Part shown: in pieces, positions 47,567 to 54,967 of the stretch
How the letters are laid out: each line of letters begins with the position of its first letter
Position numbering within the stretch: position 1 is the first letter of the stretch
Assembly (NCBI RefSeq): GCF_040182365.1
Contig: NZ_CP144460.1
Span: forward strand, 744,001 to 808,000
From: Xanthomonas sp. 10-10
Lineage (GTDB): Bacteria; Pseudomonadota; Gammaproteobacteria; Xanthomonadales; Xanthomonadaceae
Length of the DNA stretch: 64,000 bases
Reading direction: 5' to 3'
Translations under genes and position numbers: made by a program
Notes under the pieces: model-generated
What the model was told of the DNA's origin: nothing
Databases searched by the model: none
The model's input: the letters and a program-made list of their open reading frames with translations, nothing else

Positions 47567-47683
47567 GGTGGTGCGATTCCTGATGGTGTCGCGCTCACAG
47601 GCGCGGCGTTGGTGGGGGAGGCGGATGCGATGGCGTGCGACACGGCACCCAGTGGCGATCGACTGGCGTCGATGCTTCAACAC

Positions 47684-48226
47684 TCAGCGTGCGTCCTGCT
47701 CCATGCCGTCGGCGGCGGCGTTGAGCAGTGCGGCAATCCGTTCGGTTTCGGCCTCGCTCCACTGCCCGTGCCGTGCGAACAGGCCGTGCTTGATGCGGTG
47801 AATCGCCTCGCGGATGGGTGGGGGTGTCTGTGCCTTGATCAGCTCGCGGGCGCGGCGATGGGTGCGCGCCAGTGCGGCATCCAGGGCATCGCGCTGATCG
47901 GCGGCATGGCTGCGGCCCGTGTCGGTGATCCGATACCGCTTGCGGCCCTGCTCCAGATCGGTGTGCACCCAACCGCCGGCTTCCAGCTGCGCCAGCGCCG
48001 GGTAGATCGCGCCGGCGCTGGGCGTGTACAGCCCTTTGAACAGCGCCGCGATCTGCCGCATCAGCTCGTAGCCGTGTCGTGGGTGCTGTTCGATCAAGGC
48101 CAGCAGCAGCAGGCGCAGATCGCCATGCCCCAGCGGACGGGTGCGCGCACCGCCGCGCCCGGAGGCGTGTCCATCTGACGCATCCAGATCGGCCAAGACC
48201 TTGTGGTGGCGGGGAGTCATGTTCAT
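47684..48226 (-). CDS. PadR-family regulator (YqjI-like)
   Basis: A 180-residue protein. A His/Gly-rich N-terminal segment (TPRHHKVLADLDASDGHASG) precedes the PadR winged helix at about residues 45-120: LRLLLLALIEQHPRHGYELM, GLYTPSAGAIYPALAQLEAG and GRKRYRITDTGRSHA. The C-terminal helices serve dimerisation. E. coli YqjI is a nickel-responsive PadR repressor of the ferric reductase gene yqjH, and the gene beside this one encodes such a reductase, so metal-linked control is a reasonable inference. ATG 48226 or 48220 may be used. Palindromes with CGATATATCG overlap and follow the start codon. Confidence 0.88.
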   Translation of the reverse strand: MNMTPRHHKVLADLDASDGHASGRGGARTRPLGHGDLRLLLLALIEQHPRHGYELMRQIAALFKGLYTPSAGAIYPALAQLEAGGWVHTDLEQGRKRYRITDTGRSHAADQRDALDAALARTHRRARELIKAQTPPPIREAIHRIKHGLFARHGQWSEAETERIAALLNAAADGMEQDAR

Positions 48227-48260
48227 TCGATATATCGAAGCACGCGAAAACGATATATCG
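48226..48260. promoter_or_regulatory. paired CGATATATCG palindromes, likely PadR operator
   Basis: A perfect 14-bp palindrome TTCGATATATCGAA (48226-48239) touches the padR start codon, and CGATATATCG (48251-48260) lies 23 bp away centre to centre, about two helical turns. Position right at the gene start fits autorepression by the PadR dimer; binding itself is inferred. Confidence 0.7.
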
Positions 48261-48360
48261 AAGTGGCGGCGCCCGCAAGCGTCTGGCTGTCGCATTGCTG
48301 ACTGGCTGTCGTCACGTCCTTCGCCGATGCTGCAACGCGTCTAGACACGATCGAGCTCCA

Positions 48361-48377
48361 TAATTACGATGTAATTA
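48361..48377. promoter_or_regulatory. palindrome upstream of mdcA, candidate GntR operator
   Basis: TAATTAC-GAT-GTAATTA is a perfect inverted repeat 38 bp before the mdcA start codon, in a short AT-rich stretch. GntR regulators of the FCD type bind short inverted repeats, and such a regulator is encoded at the end of this operon. The pairing is inferred. Confidence 0.55.
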
Positions 48378-48414
48378 CTTCGACATTACGGGCTCGGCCC
48401 GGTGAGGCATCGCG

Positions 48415-50061
48415 ATGAGTCGACAGTGGGACACCCAGGCCGAAAGCCGGCGCAAGCGCTTGCAGCGTGCCGCCGCGCTGGCGCCGCAAGGCCGCGTGGT
48501 TGCCGCCAACGATGTGGTGGCGCTGCTGGAGGCGGTGATCGAGCCCGGCGACCGGGTGTGCCTGGAGGGCAACAACCAGAAGCAGGCCGATTTCCTGGCG
48601 CGCTGCCTGACCGAGGTGGATCCCACGCGCGTGCACGACCTGCACATGGTGCAGTCGGTGCTGTCGCTAGCCGCGCATCTGGACGTGTTCGAGCGCGGCA
48701 TCGCCAAACGCCTGGATTTTTCGTTCTCCGGCCCGCAGGCCGCACGTCTGGCCGGCCTGGTCAGCGAAGGCCGCATCGAGATCGGTGCCATCCACACCTA
48801 TTTGGAATTGTTCGGCCGCTATTTCATCGACCTGACCCCACGCATCGCGCTGATCACCGCGCAGGCCGCCGACCGCCACGGCAATCTCTACACCGGCCCC
48901 AATACCGAAGACACGCCGGTGATTGTGGAAGCCACCGCATTCAAGGGCGGTATCGTGATCGCGCAGGTCAACGAAATTCTCGACACCTTGCCGCGCGTGG
49001 ATATTCCGGCCGATTGGGTCGACTTCGTGACCGAAGCGCCCAAGCCCAATTACATCGAACCCCTGTTTACCCGCGACCCGGCGTTGATCTCGGAGATCCA
49101 GGTGCTGATGGCGATGATGGCGATCAAGGGCATCTACGCCGAGTACGGCGTGGACCGGCTCAATCACGGCATCGGCTTCGACACCGCAGCAATCGAACTG
49201 CTGCTGCCCACCTACGCGCAATCGCTGGGATTGAAAGGCAAGATCTGTCGCCACTGGGCACTGAATCCGCATCCGGCGCTGATCCCGGCGATCGAATCGG
49301 GCTTCGTCGAATCGGTGCATTCGTTCGGCTCCGAGCTGGGCATGGAAAACTACATCGCCGCCCGCCCGGATGTGTTCTTTACCGGCGCCGACGGCAGCAT
49401 GCGGTCCAACCGTGCGCTATCGCAGACGGCCGGTTTGTATGCCTGCGACATGTTCATCGGGTCTACGCTGCAGATCGATCTGCAGGGCAATAGCTCCACT
49501 GCCACGCGCGACCGCATCGCCGGCTTCGGCGGCGCGCCCAACATGGGCTCGGATGCGCGCGGCCGCCGGCATGCCAGCGCTGCCTGGCTCAAGGCCGGAC
49601 GCGAAGCCGCACGGCCGGGCGAGATGCCGCGCGGGCGCAAGCTGGTGGTGCAGATGGTGGAAACCTTCCGCGAACACATGGCGCCGGCCTTCGTCGACAG
49701 GCTCGATGCCTGGGAGCTGGCCGAACGCGCCAACATGCCGCTGCCGCCGGTGATGATCTACGGCGATGATGTCAGCCATGTGCTGACCGAAGAAGGCATC
49801 GCCAACCTGTTGTTGTGCCGCACGCCGGAAGAACGCGAGCAGGCGATTCGCGGTGTGTCCGGCTATACCGCCGTGGGCCTGGGGCGCGACAAGCGCATGG
49901 TCGAAAACCTGCGCGATCGCGGCGTCATCAAGCGGGCCGAAGATCTGGGCATCCGTCCGCGCGATGCCACCCGCGATCTGCTCGCCGCGCGCACGGTCAA
50001 GGATCTGGTGCGCTGGTCGGGGGGGTTGTACGACCCGCCGAAACGTTTCCGCAATTGGTAA
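48415..50061 (+). CDS. mdcA: malonate decarboxylase alpha subunit (acetyl-S-ACP:malonate ACP transferase)
   Basis: A 548-residue alpha subunit of biotin-independent malonate decarboxylase. It moves the acyl carrier protein thiol from acetate to malonate, making malonyl-ACP. It shows VCLEGNNQKQADFLARCLTE, the ALITAQAADRHGNLYTGPNT block, HSFGSELGMENYIAARPDVF and GNSSTATRDRIAGFGGAPNM, the CoA-transferase-type features of MdcA. ATG 48415 is preceded by GTGAGG. It opens the operon mdcACDEGBH and its promoter region contains a palindrome. The mdcC start follows after 9 bp. Confidence 0.96.
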   Translation: MSRQWDTQAESRRKRLQRAAALAPQGRVVAANDVVALLEAVIEPGDRVCLEGNNQKQADFLARCLTEVDPTRVHDLHMVQSVLSLAAHLDVFERGIAKRLDFSFSGPQAARLAGLVSEGRIEIGAIHTYLELFGRYFIDLTPRIALITAQAADRHGNLYTGPNTEDTPVIVEATAFKGGIVIAQVNEILDTLPRVDIPADWVDFVTEAPKPNYIEPLFTRDPALISEIQVLMAMMAIKGIYAEYGVDRLNHGIGFDTAAIELLLPTYAQSLGLKGKICRHWALNPHPALIPAIESGFVESVHSFGSELGMENYIAARPDVFFTGADGSMRSNRALSQTAGLYACDMFIGSTLQIDLQGNSSTATRDRIAGFGGAPNMGSDARGRRHASAAWLKAGREAARPGEMPRGRKLVVQMVETFREHMAPAFVDRLDAWELAERANMPLPPVMIYGDDVSHVLTEEGIANLLLCRTPEEREQAIRGVSGYTAVGLGRDKRMVENLRDRGVIKRAEDLGIRPRDATRDLLAARTVKDLVRWSGGLYDPPKRFRNW

Positions 50062-50070
50062 GGGCTCAGC

Positions 50071-50388
50071 ATGGAAACCCTGCGATATCGCTTTGACGGC
50101 CAGCACGGTGCACGCACCGGTCTGGAGCATGCGCTGGTCGGCGTGGTCGCCTCCGGCAACCTGGAAGTGCTGGTCGAGCGGGTGCCGCTGGACGGTGCGA
50201 TGGAGATTGAAATCCTGACCGCCGCACGCGGTTTCGGCACGATCTGGCAAGCGGTGCTGGGCGACTTCGCCGCACGCCATCCGCTGCGCGATGTGCGCAT
50301 CAGCATCAACGATGTCGGCGCCACACCGGCGGTGGTGAGCCTGCGTCTGGAGCAGGCGATCGATGTGCTGCAGGGAGCCGCCGCATGA
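50071..50388 (+). CDS. mdcC: malonate decarboxylase acyl carrier protein (delta subunit)
   Basis: A 105-residue acyl carrier protein that bears the 2'-(5''-phosphoribosyl)-3'-dephospho-CoA prosthetic group. Ser28 in GVVASGNLEVLVERVPLDGA is at the position of the attachment serine of Klebsiella MdcC. The later GFGTIWQAVLGDFAARHPLR and ISINDVGATPAVVSLRLEQA blocks are typical. Its stop overlaps the ATG of a short bridging frame (ATGA at 50385-50388). The prosthetic group is made by MdcB and attached by MdcG, both encoded downstream. Confidence 0.96.
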   Translation: METLRYRFDGQHGARTGLEHALVGVVASGNLEVLVERVPLDGAMEIEILTAARGFGTIWQAVLGDFAARHPLRDVRISINDVGATPAVVSLRLEQAIDVLQGAAA

Positions 50389-50513
50389 GCCGCCGCCTTC
50401 CAGCACGCACCCGCCACCTCGTAGGAGCGCACCCGGGCGCGACGGGCCTTCCCGGTAATGCCGCGGTCGCGCCCAGGTGCGCTCCTACGCCTGTTGTCGG
50501 GAGATTCTTATGA
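50385..50513 (+). CDS. short bridging frame L1 between mdcC and mdcD, running through a REP
   Basis: A 42-codon frame. Its ATG overlaps the mdcC stop codon (ATGA) and its TGA overlaps the ATG at 50510 (again ATGA). Most of it (from GTA at 50421) is REP palindrome read as protein, so a useful product is unlikely. The likely role is to carry ribosomes from mdcC into mdcD by reinitiation. The frame contains no internal stop, which is worth noting for repeat DNA. Confidence 0.4.
   Translation: MSRRLPARTRHLVGAHPGATGLPGNAAVAPRCAPTPVVGRFL
50421..50488. repeat. GTAG-type REP doublet inside the mdc operon (copy 1)
   Basis: It starts GTAGGAGCGCACCCG and ends GGTGCGCTCCTAC. It is nearly identical to copy 2 at 50573-50640 and both are followed by the same start-codon context (TGTTGTCGGGAGA then ATGAGCACC). 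Confidence 0.93.
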
Positions 50514-50665
50514 GCACCACCATCCCCATGCCCGAGCGCAGCTACGACGAACCGGCACACCGCAGCGATCCCGTAGGAGCGCACCCGGGCGCGACGGGCG
50601 TTCCCGGTAACGCCGCGGTCGCGCCCAGGTGCGCTCCTACGCATGTTGTCGGGAGACCCTTATGA
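50510..50665 (+). CDS. duplicated 5' end of mdcD forming a bridging frame (L2)
   Basis: A 51-codon frame beginning MSTTIPMPERSY, nearly identical to the MdcD N-terminus MSTTIPMAERSY. After about 15 codons it runs into REP copy 2 and stops at TGA 50663-50665, overlapping the true mdcD ATG at 50662 (ATGA). It is a vestigial duplicate produced by tandem duplication of REP plus mdcD start. Translation would give a nonfunctional peptide but could keep mdcD coupled to upstream genes. Confidence 0.5.
   Translation: MSTTIPMPERSYDEPAHRSDPVGAHPGATGVPGNAAVAPRCAPTHVVGRPL
50573..50640. repeat. GTAG-type REP doublet inside the mdc operon (copy 2)
   Basis: Same sequence plan as copy 1, exactly 152 bp downstream. 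It lies directly upstream of the mdcD ribosome binding site (GGGAGA at 50651-50656). Confidence 0.93.
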
Positions 50666-51582
50666 GCACCACCATCCCCATGGCCGAGCGCAGCTATTAC
50701 GAAGCCGATGCCCGCGAGCGTATCGACGGGCTGCTGGACGCCGGCAGCTTTCGCGAATTCGTCGGCCCGCGTCGGCGCCTGGTCAGCCCGCATCTGGCGC
50801 AGCTCGACGTGCCGGGGGCCTTCGACGACGGCATCGTGGTGGGCGAGGGCAGCCTGCGTGGCCGCGCGGTGCTGATCGCTGCGCAGCAGGGCGCCTTCAT
50901 GGGCGGTGGCGTCGGCGAGGTGCATGGCGCCAAGCTCACCGGCCTGCTCGAACGCGCGGCAGCCACGCATCCGGCAGCGGTGCTGTTGTTGCTCGACACC
51001 GGTGGCGTGCGTCTGCATGAAGCCAATGCCGGCCTGATCGCGATTTCCGAAGTCATGCGCGCCGTGCTGGGCGCGCGCGCGGCCGGCGTGCCGGTGTTGG
51101 CACTGATCGGTAGCGGCAATGGCGCGTTCGGCGGCATGGGCATCGTGGTGCGCTGCTGCAGCACGGTGATCATGTCCGAAGAAGGCCGCCTGTCGCTGTC
51201 CGGCCCGGACGTGATCGAAACCGTGCGCGGCGTGGAAGAGTTCGACGCGCGCGACCGCGCCCTGGTCTGGCGCGTGACCGGTGGCAAACACCGCTATCTG
51301 CTGGGCGAGGCGCAGGTGTTTGTGGCCGACCGCATCGCGGCGTTTGCCGATGCCGCGGCCAGCACCTTGGACACACTTGCAGAGCCCGACGGCGATGCAG
51401 CGCTGCACGCCCTGGAGCAGGCACATCAGCAACTGTCTGCGCGCATCGATGCGTATGGCGATTGCCGCGACGGCCTGGACATCTGGGCGCGCCAGGGCAT
51501 CGCCGATCCGCAGCGGCTGCCGCTGCTGGACACCGACGCCTTCCTGGCGGCCACTGCAGATCGGAGCACACCATGGAACTGA
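50662..51582 (+). CDS. mdcD: malonate decarboxylase beta subunit (carboxyltransferase-like)
   Basis: A 306-residue beta subunit. With MdcE it decarboxylates malonyl-ACP to acetyl-ACP and CO2. The crotonase/carboxyltransferase fold shows RRLVSPHLAQLDVPGAFDDG, VLIAAQQGAFMGGGVGEVHG, LLLLDTGGVRLHEANAGLIA and IGSGNGAFGGMGIVVRCCST with the oxyanion-type glycines. ATG 50662 is supported by GGGAGA and by alignment of the N-terminus; a duplicate of this start exists at 50510. It overlaps mdcE by 10 bp. Confidence 0.95.
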   Translation: MSTTIPMAERSYYEADARERIDGLLDAGSFREFVGPRRRLVSPHLAQLDVPGAFDDGIVVGEGSLRGRAVLIAAQQGAFMGGGVGEVHGAKLTGLLERAAATHPAAVLLLLDTGGVRLHEANAGLIAISEVMRAVLGARAAGVPVLALIGSGNGAFGGMGIVVRCCSTVIMSEEGRLSLSGPDVIETVRGVEEFDARDRALVWRVTGGKHRYLLGEAQVFVADRIAAFADAAASTLDTLAEPDGDAALHALEQAHQQLSARIDAYGDCRDGLDIWARQGIADPQRLPLLDTDAFLAATADRSTPWN

Positions 51583-52277
51583 GCCAACTGCTCGACCAGC
51601 TGTTTCCGCTAGGCCACGCCATCGCGCGCAACCACGATGTGCTTACCGGCAGCGCCGCCACCGCCACCGGCGAGGTCACGGTGATCGGCACCGCCAACAG
51701 GCTGGAAGTGGGCGTGGACCACGCGCTGGCCCTGGCTGCCACCGTATTGGCCAGCACCCGTGCGCATCCGCAGCGGCCGATCGTGATGCTGGCCGATACC
51801 GCCGGGCAACGCCTGGCACGTCGCGATGAATTGCTGGGCATCAACGGCTATTTTGCGCATCTGGCGCGTGCGCTGGACCTGGCACGCCGGCGCGGCGCGC
51901 GGCTTGTCACGCTGGTCTATGGCGAAGCGGTGAGCGGCGGCTTCCTGTCGTTCGGTTTGATGGCCGATCAGATCCATGCATTGCCGGATGCGCAGGTGCG
52001 CGTGATGGATCTGCGTGCGATGTCCCGTGTCACCAAGCAATCGGTGGACACCTTGCAGGCGCTGAGCAAGAGCTCGCCGGTGTTTGCGCCGGGCGTGGAG
52101 AACTATGTGCGCATGGGCGCGGTGGACTCGCTGTGGGGCGGCGATCTGGCACAGGCGCTGCTCGGCGCATTGGCCGCTCCCGTCGATGGCGACCAGCGTC
52201 GCGCACTGGGCGCGCAGCGCGGCGGCCGCACCCTGGCGCGCGATGTCGCTGCCGCCGTGGCAGCGGGCGAGGCCTGA
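51573..52277 (+). CDS. mdcE: malonate decarboxylase gamma subunit
   Basis: A 234-residue gamma subunit, the codecarboxylase partner of MdcD. It shows [60 protein letters not shown] and [20 protein letters not shown], as in the MdcE family. The ATG lies inside the last codons of mdcD (10-bp overlap) and the stop is 2 nt from the mdcG start, so it is tightly coupled on both sides. Confidence 0.95.
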   Translation: MELSQLLDQLFPLGHAIARNHDVLTGSAATATGEVTVIGTANRLEVGVDHALALAATVLASTRAHPQRPIVMLADTAGQRLARRDELLGINGYFAHLARALDLARRRGARLVTLVYGEAVSGGFLSFGLMADQIHALPDAQVRVMDLRAMSRVTKQSVDTLQALSKSSPVFAPGVENYVRMGAVDSLWGGDLAQALLGALAAPVDGDQRRALGAQRGGRTLARDVAAAVAAGEA

Positions 52278-52279
52278 GC

Positions 52280-52921
52280 ATGGCGCCGCGCCACGCCCTG
52301 GTGTGGTTGCGCGACGATGCGCAGTGGCAGGCGCACACGCCTGGCGCGCAGCCGCGCTTGCAGCGCTGGTTTGCCGCAGGCCTGCCGGCGGTGGTGGCCC
52401 GTGGCGACGGGACCGAAGCGCCGGGCAGCCTGCGCCTGGGCGTGCCGTTGCCGCCCGCCGAGGGCAAGCAACGTCTGGCATTGCAGGCCAGCGTCGTGGA
52501 AATCGCACGCTGCAGCCCACCGTTGTCGTTGGATGCGGTGATCGCCCACGCACCCGGCGCGCTGCAGCCCGCGTTGCAGGCGTTGCAAGCGCACGCGCAG
52601 GCTGACGCACTGCATCCGCGCGTGTTTGGCAGTTTTGCGTGGCAGGCGTTGACGGGCTTGACGTATGTGCATGTGCAATCGGATCTGGATCTGTTGTGGT
52701 CCATCGAGACGCCCGGGCAGGCGCAGGCAGTGGTTGCGTTGTTGCAGCGCTGGGAACACCGCCACGGCGTGCGCGCCGATGGCGAGTTGCTGCTCCCCGG
52801 CGACATCGCAGTGAACTGGCGCGAGTACGCCGGCAATGCACAGCAGGTGCTGGTGAAATCCGGCAACGGCTGCCGCATGTTGGCGCGGACTGCGTTGTTT
52901 CAATGGAGGACCGCGGCATGA
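52280..52921 (+). CDS. mdcG: phosphoribosyl-dephospho-CoA transferase (holo-ACP synthase)
   Basis: A 213-residue nucleotidyltransferase that transfers the 2'-(5''-phosphoribosyl)-3'-dephospho-CoA group to Ser28 of MdcC. It shows [20 protein letters not shown] at the N-terminus, [20 protein letters not shown] with the catalytic SDLDLLW acidic motif, and the late [20 protein letters not shown] and [14 protein letters not shown], as in the MdcG/CitX-like family. It starts 2 nt after mdcE and overlaps mdcB by ATGA. Confidence 0.94.
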   Translation: MAPRHALVWLRDDAQWQAHTPGAQPRLQRWFAAGLPAVVARGDGTEAPGSLRLGVPLPPAEGKQRLALQASVVEIARCSPPLSLDAVIAHAPGALQPALQALQAHAQADALHPRVFGSFAWQALTGLTYVHVQSDLDLLWSIETPGQAQAVVALLQRWEHRHGVRADGELLLPGDIAVNWREYAGNAQQVLVKSGNGCRMLARTALFQWRTAA

Positions 52922-53787
52922 GCGCACACGCTCGCGATATACGCCGTGTCGACGTGCCTGCCGCGCCGCGCGGCCTTGCGCACCGGCTCGGCCGGCTTGC
53001 CGTTGGCGCACTGCACGCGGAACTGGCCTGCGCGCCCAAGCCCGGGCTGGTGACGCCGTTCGATAGTGGCAGCCATGCCGACATGGATGCCGCAACCTTC
53101 CTGCGCAGCCTGTTCGCCTTGCGTGGCTATTTTGTCGCCATCGCGCAGGCCGGCAGCGACAACGCTCCCTTCGCACGCCTGCGCGATCTGGGCATCGCGG
53201 CCGAGGCGGCGATGCTGCGCGCCACCGGCGGCATCAATACCCACCGCGGCGCGATCTTCAGCCTCGGCCTGCTTACCGCACAGGCCGCACGCCTGCGCGT
53301 GGCGCACGGCCACCGGCCATCTGCCGAGGCGGTCTGCAACGGTGTGCAGGTGTGGAGCGCGGCGTTGCGCGCGGCGCCGCTGGATTCGCACAGCAATGGC
53401 CAGCGCGTGCGTGCGCAGTACCAGGTTGGCGGCGTCCGCGAACAGGCCGCAGCGGGCTACCCGCTACTGCGCGAGATCGCGCTGCCGCATCTGCGCGCCG
53501 CGTTGGACAGCGGCGCCACACAGGACGCTGCGCTTGCGCAGACCTTGATGCAGCTGGTTGCGCACGTCGACGACCTCAATCTGCTGCATCGTGGCGGCAC
53601 AGACGGTCTGGCATATGCCAAGGCGCAGGCGCGCAGTTTTCTCGCTGACGGCGGTATCGCGCAACCGGGTTGGCGCGATCGGCTGTCGTCGATGGGCAGA
53701 CACTTCGTGGCGCGTCGTCTCAGCCCCGGCGGCAGTGCGGACCTGCTGGCGTGTGCGTGGTTCCTGCATCGTCAGGAGACGGTATGA
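52918..53787 (+). CDS. mdcB: triphosphoribosyl-dephospho-CoA synthase
   Basis: A 289-residue CitG/MdcB-family enzyme that makes the triphosphoribosyl-dephospho-CoA prosthetic-group precursor from ATP and dephospho-CoA. It shows the [20 protein letters not shown] start, [20 protein letters not shown], the [20 protein letters not shown] block and the late [20 protein letters not shown]. The start overlaps the mdcG stop (ATGA). Its TGA overlaps the ATG of a 59-codon bridging frame. Confidence 0.95.
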   Translation: MSAHARDIRRVDVPAAPRGLAHRLGRLAVGALHAELACAPKPGLVTPFDSGSHADMDAATFLRSLFALRGYFVAIAQAGSDNAPFARLRDLGIAAEAAMLRATGGINTHRGAIFSLGLLTAQAARLRVAHGHRPSAEAVCNGVQVWSAALRAAPLDSHSNGQRVRAQYQVGGVREQAAAGYPLLREIALPHLRAALDSGATQDAALAQTLMQLVAHVDDLNLLHRGGTDGLAYAKAQARSFLADGGIAQPGWRDRLSSMGRHFVARRLSPGGSADLLACAWFLHRQETV

Positions 53788-53963
53788 GCAGTTGCCTGCC
53801 CTTCGCCGCCGCACAAGCGCGCTTGTGCACGCTGCACGCTTTCGCGTCATGTCGCACAGATGCCGCCGCTTGCTTGCACCACGCGCCGGGCAACATTGCC
53901 GGCAGCGCACGTGCGCGTCGCCATCGCGGTCGTGTGACAGCATGCACGTGGCGCACAGCATGA
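53784..53963 (+). CDS. 59-codon frame bridging mdcB and mdcH
   Basis: The ATG overlaps the mdcB stop (ATGA) and its own TGA (53961-53963) overlaps the ATG chosen for mdcH (53960, ATGA). The predicted product is Ala/Arg-rich with five cysteines and no recognisable family. It may be a small protein or merely a translation bridge across a 172-bp gap. The double ATGA coupling is the only positive evidence. Confidence 0.35.
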   Translation: MSSCLPFAAAQARLCTLHAFASCRTDAAACLHHAPGNIAGSARARRHRGRVTACTWRTA

Positions 53964-54880
53964 CTCTGGCCATCCTCTGCCCGGGCCAGGGTGGCCAGCA
54001 CGCCGACATGTTCGCGCGGATTGCCGATGCGCCCGCCGCCGCCGCGGTGTTCGCTGCAGCAGGTCAGGTGCTTGGCGGCGCGCCGCAAACCCTTGCCGCA
54101 GATCCTGGCCGCTACGCCAATGCCGTCGCCCAGCCGCTGGTGTGCGCAGGCACCCTGGCGCAGTGGCAGGTGCTGCGCGCGCATCTGCCGACACCGCTGC
54201 TGGTGCTGGGTTACAGCGTCGGCGAGCTGGCTGCGCACGCAGTGGCCGGCAGCATCGATATCCAGACCTGTCTGCAGCTCGCGGCCACTCGCGCGCGCGC
54301 GATGGATGCGGCCAGCCCCGACGATGCCGGGTTGATGGCCGTGACAGGCCTGTCGCTGCCCACGCTGGATTCCCTATGCAAGACGCATGGTGCAGCAGTG
54401 GCCATCATCAACGGCGACGACCACGCCGTGCTTGGTGGGCCGCGCGCCGCCTTGCGGGCGCTGGGCGACGACGCGCAGGCGCGCGGCGCACGCGCCAGCG
54501 TGCTGCCGGTCAGCGTGCCTGCGCATACGCCATGGCTACACGCCGCGGCCGATGCCTTCGCCACAGCGTTGACCAAGGCGGCGATTCGCGCGCCGACGGT
54601 GCGCGTACTGGCCGGCATCGACGCACGCGCTGTCGCCACGCCGCCGCAGGTGATCGACAGCCTGGCCGCGCAGATCGCGCAGACCGTGCGCTGGCACGAC
54701 GTGCTGGTGCAGGCCGCCGAACGCGGTGCGCGAGTGTTTCTCGAACTCGGCCCCGGCAGCGCGCTGGCGCGCATGGCGCGCGAGATCCTGCCGGGCTGCC
54801 AAGCGCGGTCGGTCGACGATTTCCATAGCACCCAAGGCGTTGTGGAGTGGGTCAATGCCGCATGCGAACGCGCGGCATGA
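53960..54880 (+). CDS. mdcH: malonyl-CoA acyltransferase of the malonate decarboxylase complex
   Basis: A 306-residue acyltransferase that primes MdcC with a malonyl group. It shows the FabD-type start LAILCPGQGGQHADMFARIA, the nucleophile elbow GYSVGELAAHAVAG (Ser86), the NGDDHAVLGGPRAALRALGD block and a PVSVPAHTPWLHAAADAF histidine region. ATG 53960 was chosen because it precedes MTLAILCPGQ; ATG 53942 would add six residues. It is followed after 87 bp by the malonate permease gene. Confidence 0.94.
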   Translation: MTLAILCPGQGGQHADMFARIADAPAAAAVFAAAGQVLGGAPQTLAADPGRYANAVAQPLVCAGTLAQWQVLRAHLPTPLLVLGYSVGELAAHAVAGSIDIQTCLQLAATRARAMDAASPDDAGLMAVTGLSLPTLDSLCKTHGAAVAIINGDDHAVLGGPRAALRALGDDAQARGARASVLPVSVPAHTPWLHAAADAFATALTKAAIRAPTVRVLAGIDARAVATPPQVIDSLAAQIAQTVRWHDVLVQAAERGARVFLELGPGSALARMAREILPGCQARSVDDFHSTQGVVEWVNAACERAA

Positions 54881-54967
54881 CCACCAGGCAGGTGTCGTAC
54901 ACGGCGTGACCCTTGGATGGCGGGTGGCCATCCGTGCTGTACGCGTATCAGGTGTCTGGGAGGGCGC

